NCBI RefSeq assembly: GCF_013817345.1
Contig: NZ_JACDCW010000017.1
Coordinates: 1-50,881, forward strand
Reading direction: 5' to 3'
Source of the DNA: Methylibium sp.
Lineage (GTDB): Bacteria > Pseudomonadota > Gammaproteobacteria > Burkholderiales > Burkholderiaceae_C
Length of the DNA stretch: 50,881 bases
Shown: positions 1 to 8,476 of the stretch, piece after piece
Position numbering within the stretch: the first letter of the stretch is position 1
Layout of the letters: the number at the start of each line of letters is the position of its first letter
Program-made: the position numbers and the translations under genes
The notes under the pieces: generated by a model
What the model was told of the DNA's origin: nothing
Seen by the model: the letters and a program-made list of their open reading frames with translations, nothing else
Databases searched by the model: none

Positions 1-523
1 TGCGGCCGATGCCGGCGGTGCGGGCGATCAGGCTCATGCCCTTGGGATATTCGAGCTGGTCGAGGTTTTCCTTGAGTTCCTCGCGGTCCTCGCCCTCGAT
101 GCGCCGGCTCACGCCGCCGCCGCGCGGGTTGTTGGGCATCAGCACCAGGTAGCGGCCGGCGAGGCTGACAAAGGTGGTGAGGGCGGCGCCCTTGTTGCCG
201 CGCTCTTCCTTCTCCACCTGCACCAGCAACTCGGTGCCGTTGGAGATCACGTCCTGGATCTTGGCGTCGCGAACGCCGACGCCCTGCTTGAAGAACTCCT
301 TGGCGATTTCCTTGAAGGGCAGGAAGCCGTGGCGCTCTTCTCCGTAATCGACGAAACAGGCTTCCAGAGAAGGCTCGACGCGGGTGACGACCGCCTTGTA
401 GATGTTGCCCTTGCGCTGCTCGCGCCCTTCGATCTCGGTTTCGAAGTCGAGCAGCTTCTGGCCCTCGACGATGGCCAGGCGCCGCTCTTCCGGCTGCGTG
501 GCATTGATCAACATGCGTTTCAT
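1..523 (-). CDS. rne: Ribonuclease E, N-terminal part (runs off the left edge)
   Basis: The reverse strand reads an open frame from ATG at 523 to the window edge (174 codons) beginning [20 protein letters not shown], the characteristic start of RNase E/G proteins. The S1 RNA-binding region follows, with the motif [18 protein letters not shown] at about residues 52-69. RNase E is the essential endonuclease that starts mRNA decay and processes rRNA and tRNA, usually as the scaffold of the membrane-associated degradosome. A good ribosome site (GAAGGAG) sits about 6 bases before the ATG. The catalytic DNase I-like domain and the C-terminal scaffold are outside the window, so RNase G cannot be fully excluded. 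The divergent rluC neighbour is the arrangement known for rne, which favours RNase E. Confidence 0.95.
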   Translation of the reverse strand, partial: MKRMLINATQPEERRLAIVEGQKLLDFETEIEGREQRKGNIYKAVVTRVEPSLEACFVDYGEERHGFLPFKEIAKEFFKQGVGVRDAKIQDVISNGTELLVQVEKEERGNKGAALTTFVSLAGRYLVLMPNNPRGGGVSRRIEGEDREELKENLDQLEYPKGMSLIARTAGIGR

Positions 524-1102
524 GTGCACTCCTTCGCGGGGGGCTCTCGGCCCGCCCGCGCACGTTTCAAGTCGCCCCCGATGGCTCGGGCGCGACCGAT
601 TCGATGCACGAAACAGCGTGGAGGAGCGGAAGGAATCGCCCTGGACTCGGTCGTCTTCCCCCGCAGGGGTCAGCGACCAAAGCGTTGGCGCGTGCGCTCG
701 CGTGGGCTCGGAGGGTCTTGCACCGGAGCACAGGCTCCGGCGTGGCGCGGTCCCTGCGCGCGCGGGCCGGCGCGCAGCATCGAGGCTGCGAGCGGTGCAT
801 GCACGGCGGAAAAGGGGCGGGCCGAAGTCATCCGGGAGGTCACGGGAGCGCGGGCTGCAGCGCTGGGATTCGTCACTCGCGTGACGCACTTCGCTCTGCA
901 GCCGAAGGAAACCTTGTGTGGTGCTCGTTCTACGCTGGCTCTGCCGCCGACTTGCACTGTCTGCCGCTCACCTTGGGAGCCGACCCGACCGCGCGCCGCA
1001 GCGTTGCATCACCGAATGCCTGCCGCCGACTCGGCAGCAGGGCCCATTGAGCACGGTAGGTGACGGGTAAACTCAAACAAATCAATCACTTACGGCGCAC
1101 AA
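524..1102. promoter_or_regulatory. Divergent rne / rluC intergenic region
   Basis: About 580 bases separate the divergent rne and rluC genes. I see no convincing gene here; the frames that are open overlap each other on both strands and have no recognisable protein. In Escherichia coli rne has a long structured 5' leader through which RNase E represses its own mRNA, so the unusual length is consistent with a long leader here. That role is inferred from family knowledge; I did not identify a specific conserved hairpin. Confidence 0.5.
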
Positions 1103-2227
1103 GTGGTGCAAGGCATTATAGGAGGCAAAGGCGCGCCGGCGAACCGAGGCGTGAAAGCGCGTGCTGCGGCGGGCGGCAAGCCGGCGACACGCACCGCAAG
1201 CAGGCCGCCTCGGGTGCCTGTCGGCGCCGCCGCTCCAGCCCCCGCCGCGCCCGCCGTGCAGCATGTGACGGTCGGTGAGGACGGCGTTGGACAGCGCCTC
1301 GACAACTACCTGATCAAGACGCTCAAGGGCGTGCCGAAAACGCATGTCTACCGGATCATTCGCAGCGGCGAAGTGAGGGTCAATCGCGGCCGGGCGGGCG
1401 CCGACACCCGGCTTGCCCTCGGCGACGAGCTTCGGCTGCCGCCGGTGCGCGTGGCTGAGCGCCTTGAAAACAAGGCTGCCGCCGCACCGCCGCGCGAGTT
1501 TGCGATCGTCTTCGAGGACGATCACCTGATCGCCATCGACAAGCCCGCCGGCGTGGCGGTGCATGGAGGCAGCGGCGTGAGCTTCGGCGTGATCGAGCAA
1601 CTGCGCCGCGCCCGGCCCGAGGCGCCTTTTCTCGAACTGGTGCACCGGCTCGACAAGGAAACTTCGGGGCTGCTGCTCATCGCCAAGAAGCGCAGTGCGC
1701 TGACCCGCCTGCAGGACCAGTTCCGGGCGCGGGAAACCGGCAAGACCTATGCGGCGCTGGTCATCGGCCGATGGCCGGCCGGCCACAAGGTCATCGACGT
1801 GGCACTGCACAAGTACCTCGACGCCGCCGGCGAGCGCCGCGTGCGCAGCGTGACCGAAGGCGAGGCGGCAGGCCGGCGCTCGATCACCCTCGTGCAGGTG
1901 GCGCGCGCGTTCGCGGCCTGCACCTTGTTGGACGTGACCATCAAGACCGGCCGCACCCACCAGATCCGCGTCCACCTGGCCGACGCCGGCCACGCCATCG
2001 TGGGCGACGACAAGTACGGCGATTTCGCGCTGAACAAGGCGCTGGCTCGGGGCGATGCGGCAGGCGGCCTGATGGCGGCACTTGGCCACGCAGCGATGCC
2101 GCGCTTCGGCCGCATGTTCCTGCACGCTCGCCGGCTGCGCTTCGAGCACCCCGCGAGCGGAGAGACCGTCGAGCTCGAAGCCGCGTTGCCTGCAGAATGC
2201 GCGGCCCTGTTGAAATCGCTCGCATGA
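1103..2227 (+). CDS. rluC: 23S rRNA pseudouridine synthase (RluC type)
   Basis: The enzyme isomerises specific uridines of 23S rRNA (positions 955, 2504 and 2580 in the E. coli enzyme). An S4 RNA-binding domain covers about residues 55-115 (GQRLDNYLIKTLKGVPK), followed by the catalytic domain with the signature HRLDKETSG, whose Asp184 is the expected nucleophile. KTGRTHQIRVHL is a further conserved family motif. The first 50 residues are a low-complexity Ala/Pro/Arg extension. The start is uncertain: GTG at 1103 has no good ribosome site, and a -10-like CATTAT at 1114-1119 followed by GGAGG lies inside the frame. GTG at 1151 is a plausible alternative that keeps all of the conserved protein. 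The stop overlaps the next gene as ATGA. Confidence 0.92.
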   Translation: MVQGIIGGKGAPANRGVKARAAAGGKPATRTASRPPRVPVGAAAPAPAAPAVQHVTVGEDGVGQRLDNYLIKTLKGVPKTHVYRIIRSGEVRVNRGRAGADTRLALGDELRLPPVRVAERLENKAAAAPPREFAIVFEDDHLIAIDKPAGVAVHGGSGVSFGVIEQLRRARPEAPFLELVHRLDKETSGLLLIAKKRSALTRLQDQFRARETGKTYAALVIGRWPAGHKVIDVALHKYLDAAGERRVRSVTEGEAAGRRSITLVQVARAFAACTLLDVTIKTGRTHQIRVHLADAGHAIVGDDKYGDFALNKALARGDAAGGLMAALGHAAMPRFGRMFLHARRLRFEHPASGETVELEAALPAECAALLKSLA

Positions 2228-2892
2228 CTCCGATTCGCCCACGCCGCTTCGACCTGATCGTCTTCGACTGGGACGGCACACTGTTCGACTCCACCGCGCT
2301 GATCGTCAAGTGCATCCAGTCGGCGGCCGCCGATCTCGGCACCGAGGTGCCGAACGACACGCAGGCCGCCTACGTGATCGGCATGGGCCTGGCCGAGGCG
2401 CTGGAGCACGCCGTGCCCAATCTGGCCCGCGAGCGTTACCCCGAACTCGGGCTGCGTTATCGGCATCACTACTTCGCGCGTCAGCACGAACTCACGCTGT
2501 TCGACGGCACGCTGGCTATGCTCAATGCGCTCAAGGAGCGCGGGCATGTGCTCGGCGTGGCCACTGGCAAGTCGCGCCGGGGCCTCGACGAGGTGCTGCA
2601 CACGGTGCAACTGCGCGGCCTGTTCAAGGCCACGCGCACGGCCGACGAGACTGCCGGCAAGCCGCACCCGCGCATGCTGCTCGAACTCATGGACGAGTTG
2701 GCGGTTGCGCCGGGGCGCACGCTGATGGTGGGTGACACCACTCACGATCTGCAACTTGCAGCCAACGCCGGCACGGCCAGCCTGGCGGTGAGTTTCGGCG
2801 CACACGAGCCCGAGGCCTTCGAGGCCTTCTCCACCTGCTGCGTCGCGCACTCCACTCGCGAACTGCACGACTGGCTCGTCGCCCATGCCTGA
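2224..2892 (+). CDS. HAD-superfamily hydrolase, phosphoglycolate phosphatase-like
   Basis: A 222-residue HAD phosphatase. Motif I is FDWDGTLFDS with Asp15 as nucleophile and Asp17 as general acid. Motif II is the Thr in VATGKSRRG, and the C-terminal metal-binding motif is MVGDTTHDL. The alpha-helical cap between motif I and motif II marks subfamily IA, the group of Gph/phosphoglycolate phosphatases. The ATG overlaps the rluC stop (ATGA), so the two are translationally coupled; rluC followed by a HAD gene is a common order in betaproteobacteria. Substrate cannot be read from sequence; Gph-like activity is the best guess. Confidence 0.88.
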   Translation: MTPIRPRRFDLIVFDWDGTLFDSTALIVKCIQSAAADLGTEVPNDTQAAYVIGMGLAEALEHAVPNLARERYPELGLRYRHHYFARQHELTLFDGTLAMLNALKERGHVLGVATGKSRRGLDEVLHTVQLRGLFKATRTADETAGKPHPRMLLELMDELAVAPGRTLMVGDTTHDLQLAANAGTASLAVSFGAHEPEAFEAFSTCCVAHSTRELHDWLVAHA

Positions 2893-2951
2893 GGCTTCGC
2901 CGAGCTCGGCAGCCGTTGCGAAGCCAGGCACGTGCGAGCCGGAAGGTGGGC

Positions 2952-3350
2952 GTGGCGCCCTTTGAGCACGTGTCTGGCTCTGCCGAACCGGTGCCGCTGT
3001 GTGCTTCGGGCGATCTCGCCGAACGCGGCCGCGCCGTCCTGTTCGACGTGCTCGAGTACGGCCGCCCGACGCGCGCCTTCGCGCTGCGCTTCGACGGGCG
3101 TGTGGTCGCTTATCTGAACCGATGTGCCCACGTCCCGGTGGAGATGGACTGGCAGCCGGGCCAGTTTCTCGACGCCGATCATGAGGTGATCCTTTGCTCG
3201 ATCCACGGCGCCAGCTACGCGCCGGCCACTGGCCGCTGTGTCGGCGGACCCTGTGGCCGCGGTCGGCTCACACCGGTGCCGGTGCTGGAGCGTGACGGCG
3301 AAGTGTGTTGGTATCCTTCTCGCGACATCCGGCCCGCGTTCGGCCCCTGA
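2952..3350 (+). CDS. Small Rieske [2Fe-2S] protein
   Basis: A 132-residue single-domain Rieske protein. The two ligand pairs are C58-A-H60 (NRCAH) and C82-S-I-H85 (ILCSIHGASY), which bind a 2Fe-2S cluster through two Cys and two His. There is no membrane segment or catalytic dioxygenase domain, so it is a stand-alone ferredoxin-like electron carrier or a regulatory subunit. The frame stays open upstream to TTG at 2916; I prefer GTG at 2952 because GGAAGG lies about 5 bases before it (GTG at 2946 is too close). It sits between the HAD phosphatase and the sppA-like gene, an order seen in related bacteria, but its redox partner is unknown. Confidence 0.8.
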   Translation: MAPFEHVSGSAEPVPLCASGDLAERGRAVLFDVLEYGRPTRAFALRFDGRVVAYLNRCAHVPVEMDWQPGQFLDADHEVILCSIHGASYAPATGRCVGGPCGRGRLTPVPVLERDGEVCWYPSRDIRPAFGP

Positions 3351-3393
3351 ACCCGTTCCGGCGACGCGTTGCGCCGGCCTTCGAGAGATTGCC

Positions 3394-4413
3394 ATGAGCC
3401 CCATCGACGATCCCCGCCCGGCCGAGCCCACGCTGGGGCCGCCTTCTGCTCCTTTGCCGCCGGCGCCGGCCACGGTGCCGGCCATGAGCGCCGGCGTCGA
3501 CAGCCGCGTGGTCGAGGAGTTCGCCCGCCGCTATCTGAAGGACCGGCGCAGCGAGCGCCGCTGGCGCATCTTCTTTCGGCTGATGTGGCTGCTGCTGATC
3601 GGCGCCTTCGTCTGGTTCCTGTTCGCGCAACAGCGCCTGGCCAGTGCGCCGAGCGGGCCGCACACCGCGTTGATCGAGATCCGCGGCGAAATCGACCGCG
3701 AAGCAGAGGCCAGCGCCGAGGGTCTCAATGCCGCGCTGCGCAACGCCTTCGAGGACGCTGGGGCGCAGGCGGTGGTGCTGCGCATCAACTCGCCTGGCGG
3801 CAGCCCGGTGCAGGCCGGCCTGATCAACGACGAGTTGCTGCGCCTGAAGGCCCTGCACAAGAAGAAGGTCTATGCGGTGTGCGAGGAACTGTGCGCGTCG
3901 GCGGCCTATTACGTCGCCGTTGGCGCCGACGAGATCTACGTCAACAAGGCGTCGGTGGTCGGCTCGATCGGCGTGCTGATCGACAGCTTTGGTTTCACAG
4001 AGGCCATGGACAAGCTCGGCGTCGAACGGCGCCTCATCACCGCCGGCGGCAACAAGGCCTTGCTCGACCCGTTCTCGCCGCTGCCTTTTCTGCAGCGCGA
4101 GCATGTGCAGGCGTTGATCAACCAGGTACACCAGCAGTTCATCGCCGTCGTGAAGCGGGGCCGCGGCGAGCGGCTGAAGGAGACGGCAGAAACCTTCTCG
4201 GGCCTGTTCTGGAACGGCGAGCAGGCGGTCAAGCTGGGCCTGGCCGACCACATCGGCAGCCTCGACCTGATCGCACGCGAGGTGGTCAAGGCCGAAGAGG
4301 TGATCGACTACACGCCCAAGCAGAACGTGGCCGAGCGGCTCGTGAAGCGTTTCGGGGCGGCCATCGGCGCTGGGGCGGTGCGCGCGCTGGGCGGGTTCGG
4401 TTCGATGCGCTGA
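3394..4413 (+). CDS. sppA: Signal peptide peptidase SppA-type, S49 family
   Basis: A 339-residue membrane-anchored serine protease of family S49. A Pro-rich cytoplasmic N-terminus is followed by one membrane segment (about residues 61-77) and one S49 domain. The Ser/Lys dyad is visible: Ser169 in ELCASAAYY and Lys221 in GGNKALLDP. INSPGGSPVQAG is the oxyanion-hole region. It is the short single-domain form, about half the length of E. coli SppA, as usual in betaproteobacteria and Bacillus. Such enzymes digest signal peptides left in the membrane. ATG at 3394 starts the conserved length; the frame is open further upstream without family similarity. It converges on the bufferin operon, leaving a 76-base gap. 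Confidence 0.9.
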   Translation: MSPIDDPRPAEPTLGPPSAPLPPAPATVPAMSAGVDSRVVEEFARRYLKDRRSERRWRIFFRLMWLLLIGAFVWFLFAQQRLASAPSGPHTALIEIRGEIDREAEASAEGLNAALRNAFEDAGAQAVVLRINSPGGSPVQAGLINDELLRLKALHKKKVYAVCEELCASAAYYVAVGADEIYVNKASVVGSIGVLIDSFGFTEAMDKLGVERRLITAGGNKALLDPFSPLPFLQREHVQALINQVHQQFIAVVKRGRGERLKETAETFSGLFWNGEQAVKLGLADHIGSLDLIAREVVKAEEVIDYTPKQNVAERLVKRFGAAIGAGAVRALGGFGSMR

Positions 4414-4489
4414 ACTGCGCGGTGCCTTGCCGGGTCGCCAGCGCTTGCTGGCGGCGCGGCATGAAGAAGAAAGGCTCGCGGCCTGCCGT

Positions 4490-5299
4490 TCAAGCGCGGG
4501 CCACCAAGCCGCTCAACACTTCCTCTTCGATCCAGCGGCGCAGCAGCGTACCGGCTTCGGTCACGACGGACGCGTCCGGGAACTCGGCAACGAGTGCCGC
4601 GCAGGTGGCGGCAAACCCGTCGCCCGTTAGCAGCCGGTCGATTGCGCCGGCTTCGAGCGGGCCCAGGCTGCGAAAGTGCGGTTGCAGTCCGCGCCGCCAC
4701 ACCAGCAGTTCGGTGGGCTGGTCCAGGCGCGTCGCTGGCGGCGGCGTGCCGTCCTGGTCGATCGCCTGCCAGATGGCCAGCGTGTTGTGCGGGAGTCGCA
4801 GGCGCCGGCAGCCCGGCTGAAATTCGAAACCGACCCGCGCCCAGTCCTCGGCAGGCAGCGCTGCCAGCTCGTCCAGGCCGAGCACCGGCGCGTCGGCGGC
4901 ATCGAAGGCGCGGCGCAGGGCTGCGTCGAGCGAGGCCAACTCGCCGATGTCGGGATCGTTCGGGCAGGCTTCGAACAGCCAGTCGGCGAAGGCCGCGCCG
5001 AACCAGCGCAGGTTGGAATGGGTGGACGGGTGCGACGCCACATAGGCGCGCGCGGCGATGTCGAAGGCCTCGTCGCCCAGATAAGCGAGGGTGTGGCCGT
5101 AGCCGTCGCGCAGTGCCTCGATCAGGCGGGCGCGGTAGGCGTTGTGGTAGATCGCCAGGCGCCGCTCGACGCCGATGCGGCCGCCCTCGGCCACGGCCTC
5201 GGCGAAGTCGCTGGGCTGGTCGAGCACGAAGTCCTGGAACGCCGCCTGCAGCGCTTCGAGGCTGCGCGCTGGGGTTGCCGCCACCGTGGCCGACGTCAC
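4490..5299 (-). CDS. bufC: BufC-type DUF2063 partner protein of the bufferin maturase
   Basis: A 269-residue protein of the DUF2063 (HvfC/BufC) family. The N-terminal domain has the recognisable pattern [13 protein letters not shown] ... [20 protein letters not shown] at about residues 16-65; the C-terminal half ([12 protein letters not shown]) is the second family domain. Family members bind the DUF692 enzyme encoded next door and help it recognise the precursor peptide, and are not DNA-binding despite older annotations. It starts with GTG and overlaps the bufB stop as GTGA, so it is translationally coupled. It is the last gene of the operon; no DoxX-like membrane gene (bufD) follows. Confidence 0.85.
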   Translation of the reverse strand: MTSATVAATPARSLEALQAAFQDFVLDQPSDFAEAVAEGGRIGVERRLAIYHNAYRARLIEALRDGYGHTLAYLGDEAFDIAARAYVASHPSTHSNLRWFGAAFADWLFEACPNDPDIGELASLDAALRRAFDAADAPVLGLDELAALPAEDWARVGFEFQPGCRRLRLPHNTLAIWQAIDQDGTPPPATRLDQPTELLVWRRGLQPHFRSLGPLEAGAIDRLLTGDGFAATCAALVAEFPDASVVTEAGTLLRRWIEEEVLSGLVARA

Positions 5300-6162
5300 G
5301 CAGCCTCCCGATCGGCAAGCGGCGAAACCTTCGCCGCGATCGCGCGTGCGGTGTCCAGTTCGGCCACCAGCTCCGGCAGCGGCGGGATGCGGTCGTCGCG
5401 CTCGATCATCGTGGCCACGTTGCCGAAGCGCTTCAAGGCTGCGCGGTAGAGCGCCCAGACGGGCTCGGCCACCGGATGGTCGTGGGTGTCGATCAGGTGG
5501 TCGCCGTGGTCGGTGTGGCCGGCGAGGTGGATCTGCTGCACGCGATGCGCCGGCATCGCGGCCAGGTAGTCGAGCGCGTCGAAGCCGTGATTGACGCTGC
5601 TCACGTGGATGTTGTTGAGGTCGAGCAGCAACAGGCAGTCGGCCTCTTCACACACGCGGTTCACGAACTCCCATTCGCTCATGCTCGAGGCGCGGAACTC
5701 CAGGTAGCTCGACACGTTCTCGATCAGCAGCCGCTGGCCGAGCGTGTCCTGCACTTGCCGCAGGTTGCGCACCACCACCTTCAATGCCTCTTCGCTGTAG
5801 GGGAGCGGCAGCAGATCGTGGATCTGGCGGCCATGCACGCCCGTCCAGCACAAATGATCCGAGATCCACAGCGGCCGGACGCGGCGCGCGAGCGCGGCCA
5901 GTGCCTTCAGGTGCTCCGGGTCGGGCCCGGCCACCAAGCCGATCGACATGGAAACGCCGTGCATCACCATCGGGTAACGCGCGCGGATGTCGTCGAGCAT
6001 GCGCAAGGGCTTGCCGCCGGGCACGAGGTAGTTCTCGGCAATGATCTCGAGCCAGTCCACCGGCTGCTGCGCATCGAGGAAGGCAGCGTAGTGCGCGGTG
6101 CGCAAGCCCAGGCCGAAGCCGGGCGAAGGCGAGGTCGAAGCGGTGGGTAGGGCGGCTGTCAT
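5296..6162 (-). CDS. bufB: BufB-type DUF692 multinuclear iron oxidase (MNIO)
   Basis: A 288-residue TIM-barrel protein of the DUF692/MNIO family, the non-haem iron enzymes that convert peptide cysteines to heterocycles in RiPP precursors. Typical motifs are [11 protein letters not shown] near the N-terminus, [47 protein letters not shown] and IHLAGHTDH; the Glu, His, Asp and Asn residues in these are the expected metal ligands. Length matches the family (about 280). The frame is open further upstream to 6366 but that part overlaps bufA2 antiparallel-style low-complexity coding and lacks similarity, so ATG at 6162 was chosen. It acts in the cytoplasm on the BufA precursor, with BufC. Confidence 0.9.
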   Translation of the reverse strand: MTAALPTASTSPSPGFGLGLRTAHYAAFLDAQQPVDWLEIIAENYLVPGGKPLRMLDDIRARYPMVMHGVSMSIGLVAGPDPEHLKALAALARRVRPLWISDHLCWTGVHGRQIHDLLPLPYSEEALKVVVRNLRQVQDTLGQRLLIENVSSYLEFRASSMSEWEFVNRVCEEADCLLLLDLNNIHVSSVNHGFDALDYLAAMPAHRVQQIHLAGHTDHGDHLIDTHDHPVAEPVWALYRAALKRFGNVATMIERDDRIPPLPELVAELDTARAIAAKVSPLADREAA

Positions 6163-6174
6163 GGCGAATGCGCT

Positions 6175-6206
6175 GAGCCCCGATACCGCAATGCGGCGCG
6201 GGGCTC
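6175..6206 (-). promoter_or_regulatory. Stem-loop between bufA2 and bufB
   Basis: The 62-base gap between the bufA2 stop and bufB start holds a nested hairpin: an outer perfect 8-bp stem (GAGCCCCG at 6175-6182 with CGGGGCTC at 6199-6206) and an inner 4-bp stem CCGC-AAT-GCGG (6186-6196). No U-tract follows, so full termination is not expected. A likely role is to protect the precursor mRNA from 3' decay or to attenuate readthrough, so that more precursor than enzyme is made; this is inference. Confidence 0.65.
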
Positions 6207-6224
6207 GTCCGTCAGTGGCGGCGC

Positions 6225-6512
6225 TTACTTGGCGGCGAGGTCGCCGATGGTGCCGCCCGCCTCGAAGCAGGCCTTGGCGGCCATGCCCTTGAAGCCGTGG
6301 CCCTTGCAGCCGTTCTGGCCCTTGCAGGCGTTCTCGGCGGTCTTGCAGTCGCTGTTGCCCTTGCACTCGTGCACGCCGTAGCAGTGCACCTTGTCGCTGG
6401 CGGCTACCGCGAGGCCTGAACTGCCCGCCGGTGCCTGAGCGGCGAAGGCCGCGGTGGACAGGGCGAACAAGGCGGCGGCACAGGCCAGCGAGCTGGAAGA
6501 GGTCTTGGTCAT
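6225..6512 (-). CDS. bufA2: BufA2-family bufferin precursor (periplasmic metal-binding RiPP)
   Basis: A 95-residue Cys-rich secreted peptide of the BufA2 bufferin family. Residues 1-24 form a Sec signal peptide with probable cleavage at AFA/AQ (24/25). The mature part carries six Cys (44, 50, 56, 63, 69, 82) with the family pattern [20 protein letters not shown]. In characterised bufferins such cysteines are converted by the BufB/BufC pair to heterocycles that bind copper, and the product buffers copper in the periplasm. The gene opens the bufA-bufB-bufC operon; GGAGG lies 5 bases before the ATG. The modified residues and the metal in this organism are inferred from the family, not seen. Confidence 0.92.
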   Translation of the reverse strand: MTKTSSSSLACAAALFALSTAAFAAQAPAGSSGLAVAASDKVHCYGVHECKGNSDCKTAENACKGQNGCKGHGFKGMAAKACFEAGGTIGDLAAK

Positions 6513-6608
6513 GATGGAGGCTCCGGTGAACGTGATTGAAGGGGGTCAGGCTGCTGCGACCGGCAGAGCCGGTGCACGCACAGCGGGTCGGGTTGACCTG
6601 CCCCCAGC

Positions 6609-6634
6609 AGTCGCTCAGCGGTGAGCAGCCTTAC
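6609..6634 (-). promoter_or_regulatory. Candidate ECF-sigma promoter of the bufferin operon
   Basis: On the reverse strand GTAAGG (complement of 6629-6634) is followed after 15 bases by CGACT (complement of 6609-6613). This GTAA-type -35 and CGA-type -10 pair resembles ECF sigma-factor promoters, which control several bufferin operons. The leader of about 85 bases would contain a small hairpin ACCGGC-AGA-GCCGGT (6559-6573). No ECF sigma gene is in the window. Based on motif reading only. Confidence 0.4.
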
Positions 6635-6672
6635 AAGCGGCGCGAAAAATCTTTCCACGCCGCGCCGCCTCG

Positions 6673-7176
6673 TCAGGCTTGCGGCGGGATGCGCAGCACC
6701 TGCCCCGGGTAGATCTTGTCGGGGTGAGACAGCATCGGCTTGTTGGCCTCGAAGATCACCGGGTACTTGTTCGGGCTTCCATAGAACTCCTTCGACACCT
6801 TCGACAAGGTGTCGCCCTTGACGACCGTGTAGTACTTCGCCTCCGGCGTCGGCTCGGCCACGGTGAGCATGTCGTTGACCGAAGACACGCTGGCCACGTT
6901 GCCGCAGCACAGCAAGACTTTTTCCTTGGTTTCCTGATCCGGCGCCTGGCCGGACACCGTGACGGTGCCGCTGGCGCCGTCGAAGGACACTTTCAGGTCG
7001 TCGACCTTCAGGCCCATGCTGCTCACGTAGGTGGCGATCGCCGCGCCGGCCGTCTCGTTGAGCTGCGCCACGTTGGCAGGGCTCGGAGCTTGTGCGGCCG
7101 CTTCCGGCGCCGCCTTGGCCTCGCTTTTGCCGAACAGCTTTTCGCCCGCGTCCTTGATGAAACTCATCAAACCCAT
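6673..7176 (-). CDS. kbp: BON-LysM domain protein, Kbp/YgaU-like
   Basis: A 167-residue soluble protein with a BON domain (about residues 45-108, with VDDLKVSFDGASGTVTVSG) and a C-terminal LysM domain (about 114-165, YYTVVKGDTLSKVSKEFYG ... IYPGQVLRIP). The architecture and the opening MGLMSFIKDAGEKLFG match Kbp (formerly YgaU), a cytoplasmic potassium-binding protein of E. coli (149 residues), here with a short Ala/Pro-rich insert after the N-terminus. There is no signal peptide, which fits Kbp and argues against a cell-wall LysM protein. GAGGA precedes the ATG by 7 bases. Potassium binding here is by homology. The 218 bases upstream, before the divergent GGDEF gene, hold no gene. Confidence 0.88.
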   Translation of the reverse strand: MGLMSFIKDAGEKLFGKSEAKAAPEAAAQAPSPANVAQLNETAGAAIATYVSSMGLKVDDLKVSFDGASGTVTVSGQAPDQETKEKVLLCCGNVASVSSVNDMLTVAEPTPEAKYYTVVKGDTLSKVSKEFYGSPNKYPVIFEANKPMLSHPDKIYPGQVLRIPPQA

Positions 7177-7394
7177 GGTTCAGTCCTCGCAAGTTGATGG
7201 AGTGGCCACTGTAGGACCCGTTCAGGGCGGTGGTGCGATTCGGGCATTCTTCCGCAGGGGACAAGCCCGGCGAGCCGCTCGGGCCGGGCCGATCGGTGAT
7301 TAATCGCCGGGGGCGAGCCCCGTGTCACGGTCCGATCCCTTCAGAGTGCGGCGGCGCCGCCGATGACCGAGACAGCATTCACCGCCTATCCGCC

Positions 7395-8423
7395 ATGCCC
7401 GACCTCATCGGCTCCGTCGTGAGCCTCACCGGCTTTCGCGACCGCGACCTCGTCAACACCAAGCTGGTGTCGATGCTGGCCGACTGGCTCGACCCGCTGG
7501 CGGTGAGCCTGTATCGCTGCGTCGGCGACCCCTCGGACCTGCGGCTGTTGCGGCAGGCAGGCCAGCGGCGCGGTCAGGCGGCGCTGCGCGGCGACCCGCC
7601 GTGGGTACCGCTCGAAGCTCTGCCGGCAGCGAGCGACTGGCCGCAGCACCACCGTGCGCTGTTGACCGGGGAGCGAGTGCGGGGCGTCGACACCCGGCGC
7701 TGCGACGACGCCGGCGAGCCCGCCCTGCTCAGCGTGTTTCCGATCGTGATCGGCCAGAAGCGCTTCGGTGTGATCGAGGTGCTGAGCGAACGGCCCTTGA
7801 GCGACGAGCACTGCGAGCTGATCACCGGCTTGTTGCAGGTCTACCGCAACCACATGGACCTGCTCGACTACAGCGAGCACGACATGCTGACCGGGCTGCT
7901 CAACCGCAAGACCTTCGAGGCGCAGTTCGCCAAGGGACTGGGCGCCACGGCGTGCGCCCCGGCGGGCTCGGCCTGCACGCAGTGGCTGGGCGTCATCGAC
8001 ATCGATCACTTCAAGCGCGTCAACGACGACTTCGGCCACCTGATCGGCGACGAGGTGCTGCTGCTGGTGGCGCGCCTCCTGCGCAGTGCGTTCCGCCACG
8101 GCGACCGGCTCTACCGCTTCGGCGGCGAGGAGTTCGTGGTGGTGCTGCGCGCGGACGAACGCGCTCATGCCGCGCTGGCCTTCGAGCGCTTCCGCGCCCG
8201 CATGGAAGCGTTCACCTTTCCGCAGGTCGGCCCCGTCACCGCCAGTGTCGGCTTCACGCAGCTGCGCCCGCTCGACATCGCCAGCGGCGCGTTCGCGCGC
8301 GCCGACCGCGCGATCTATCACGCCAAGCAGACCGGCCGCAACCGGGTGTGCTGTCACGAGACGCTGGTCGAGTCGGGCGCGCTTTCCGGCGCGGAGAAGA
8401 GCGGCGAGATCGAGCTGTTCTGA
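7395..8423 (+). CDS. Diguanylate cyclase with N-terminal GAF-like domain
   Basis: A 342-residue soluble protein. Residues from about 10 to 150 look like a GAF-type sensor domain (LLSVFPIVIGQKRFGVIEV is the typical strand pattern). A GGDEF domain follows from about residue 165, with DIDHFKRVND and the active-site motif GGEEF at 243-247. An RxxD inhibitory site for c-di-GMP feedback is present (R234-H-G-D237). It should therefore synthesise c-di-GMP from two GTP and be product-inhibited. No membrane segment or signal peptide is visible. ATG at 7395 is the first start in the conserved part. It is monocistronic and converges with the photolyase gene. Confidence 0.9.
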   Translation: MPDLIGSVVSLTGFRDRDLVNTKLVSMLADWLDPLAVSLYRCVGDPSDLRLLRQAGQRRGQAALRGDPPWVPLEALPAASDWPQHHRALLTGERVRGVDTRRCDDAGEPALLSVFPIVIGQKRFGVIEVLSERPLSDEHCELITGLLQVYRNHMDLLDYSEHDMLTGLLNRKTFEAQFAKGLGATACAPAGSACTQWLGVIDIDHFKRVNDDFGHLIGDEVLLLVARLLRSAFRHGDRLYRFGGEEFVVVLRADERAHAALAFERFRARMEAFTFPQVGPVTASVGFTQLRPLDIASGAFARADRAIYHAKQTGRNRVCCHETLVESGALSGAEKSGEIELF

Positions 8424-8476
8424 ATCTTCTAAACGCGCACTCGCCCTGACCGGCGTGAGTCGTTTCCTTTCCGCGT

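Noticed and set aside
6163..6366. N-terminal extension of bufB upstream of ATG 6162
   Set aside because: It is out-of-frame translation of bufA2, rich in Gln and Arg, and gives a length unlike the DUF692 family.
7294..7309. Near-palindrome around GATTAATC between the LysM and GGDEF genes as an operator
   Set aside because: The arms match only 7 of 8 bases and no promoter element is next to it; the evidence is too thin for a feature.
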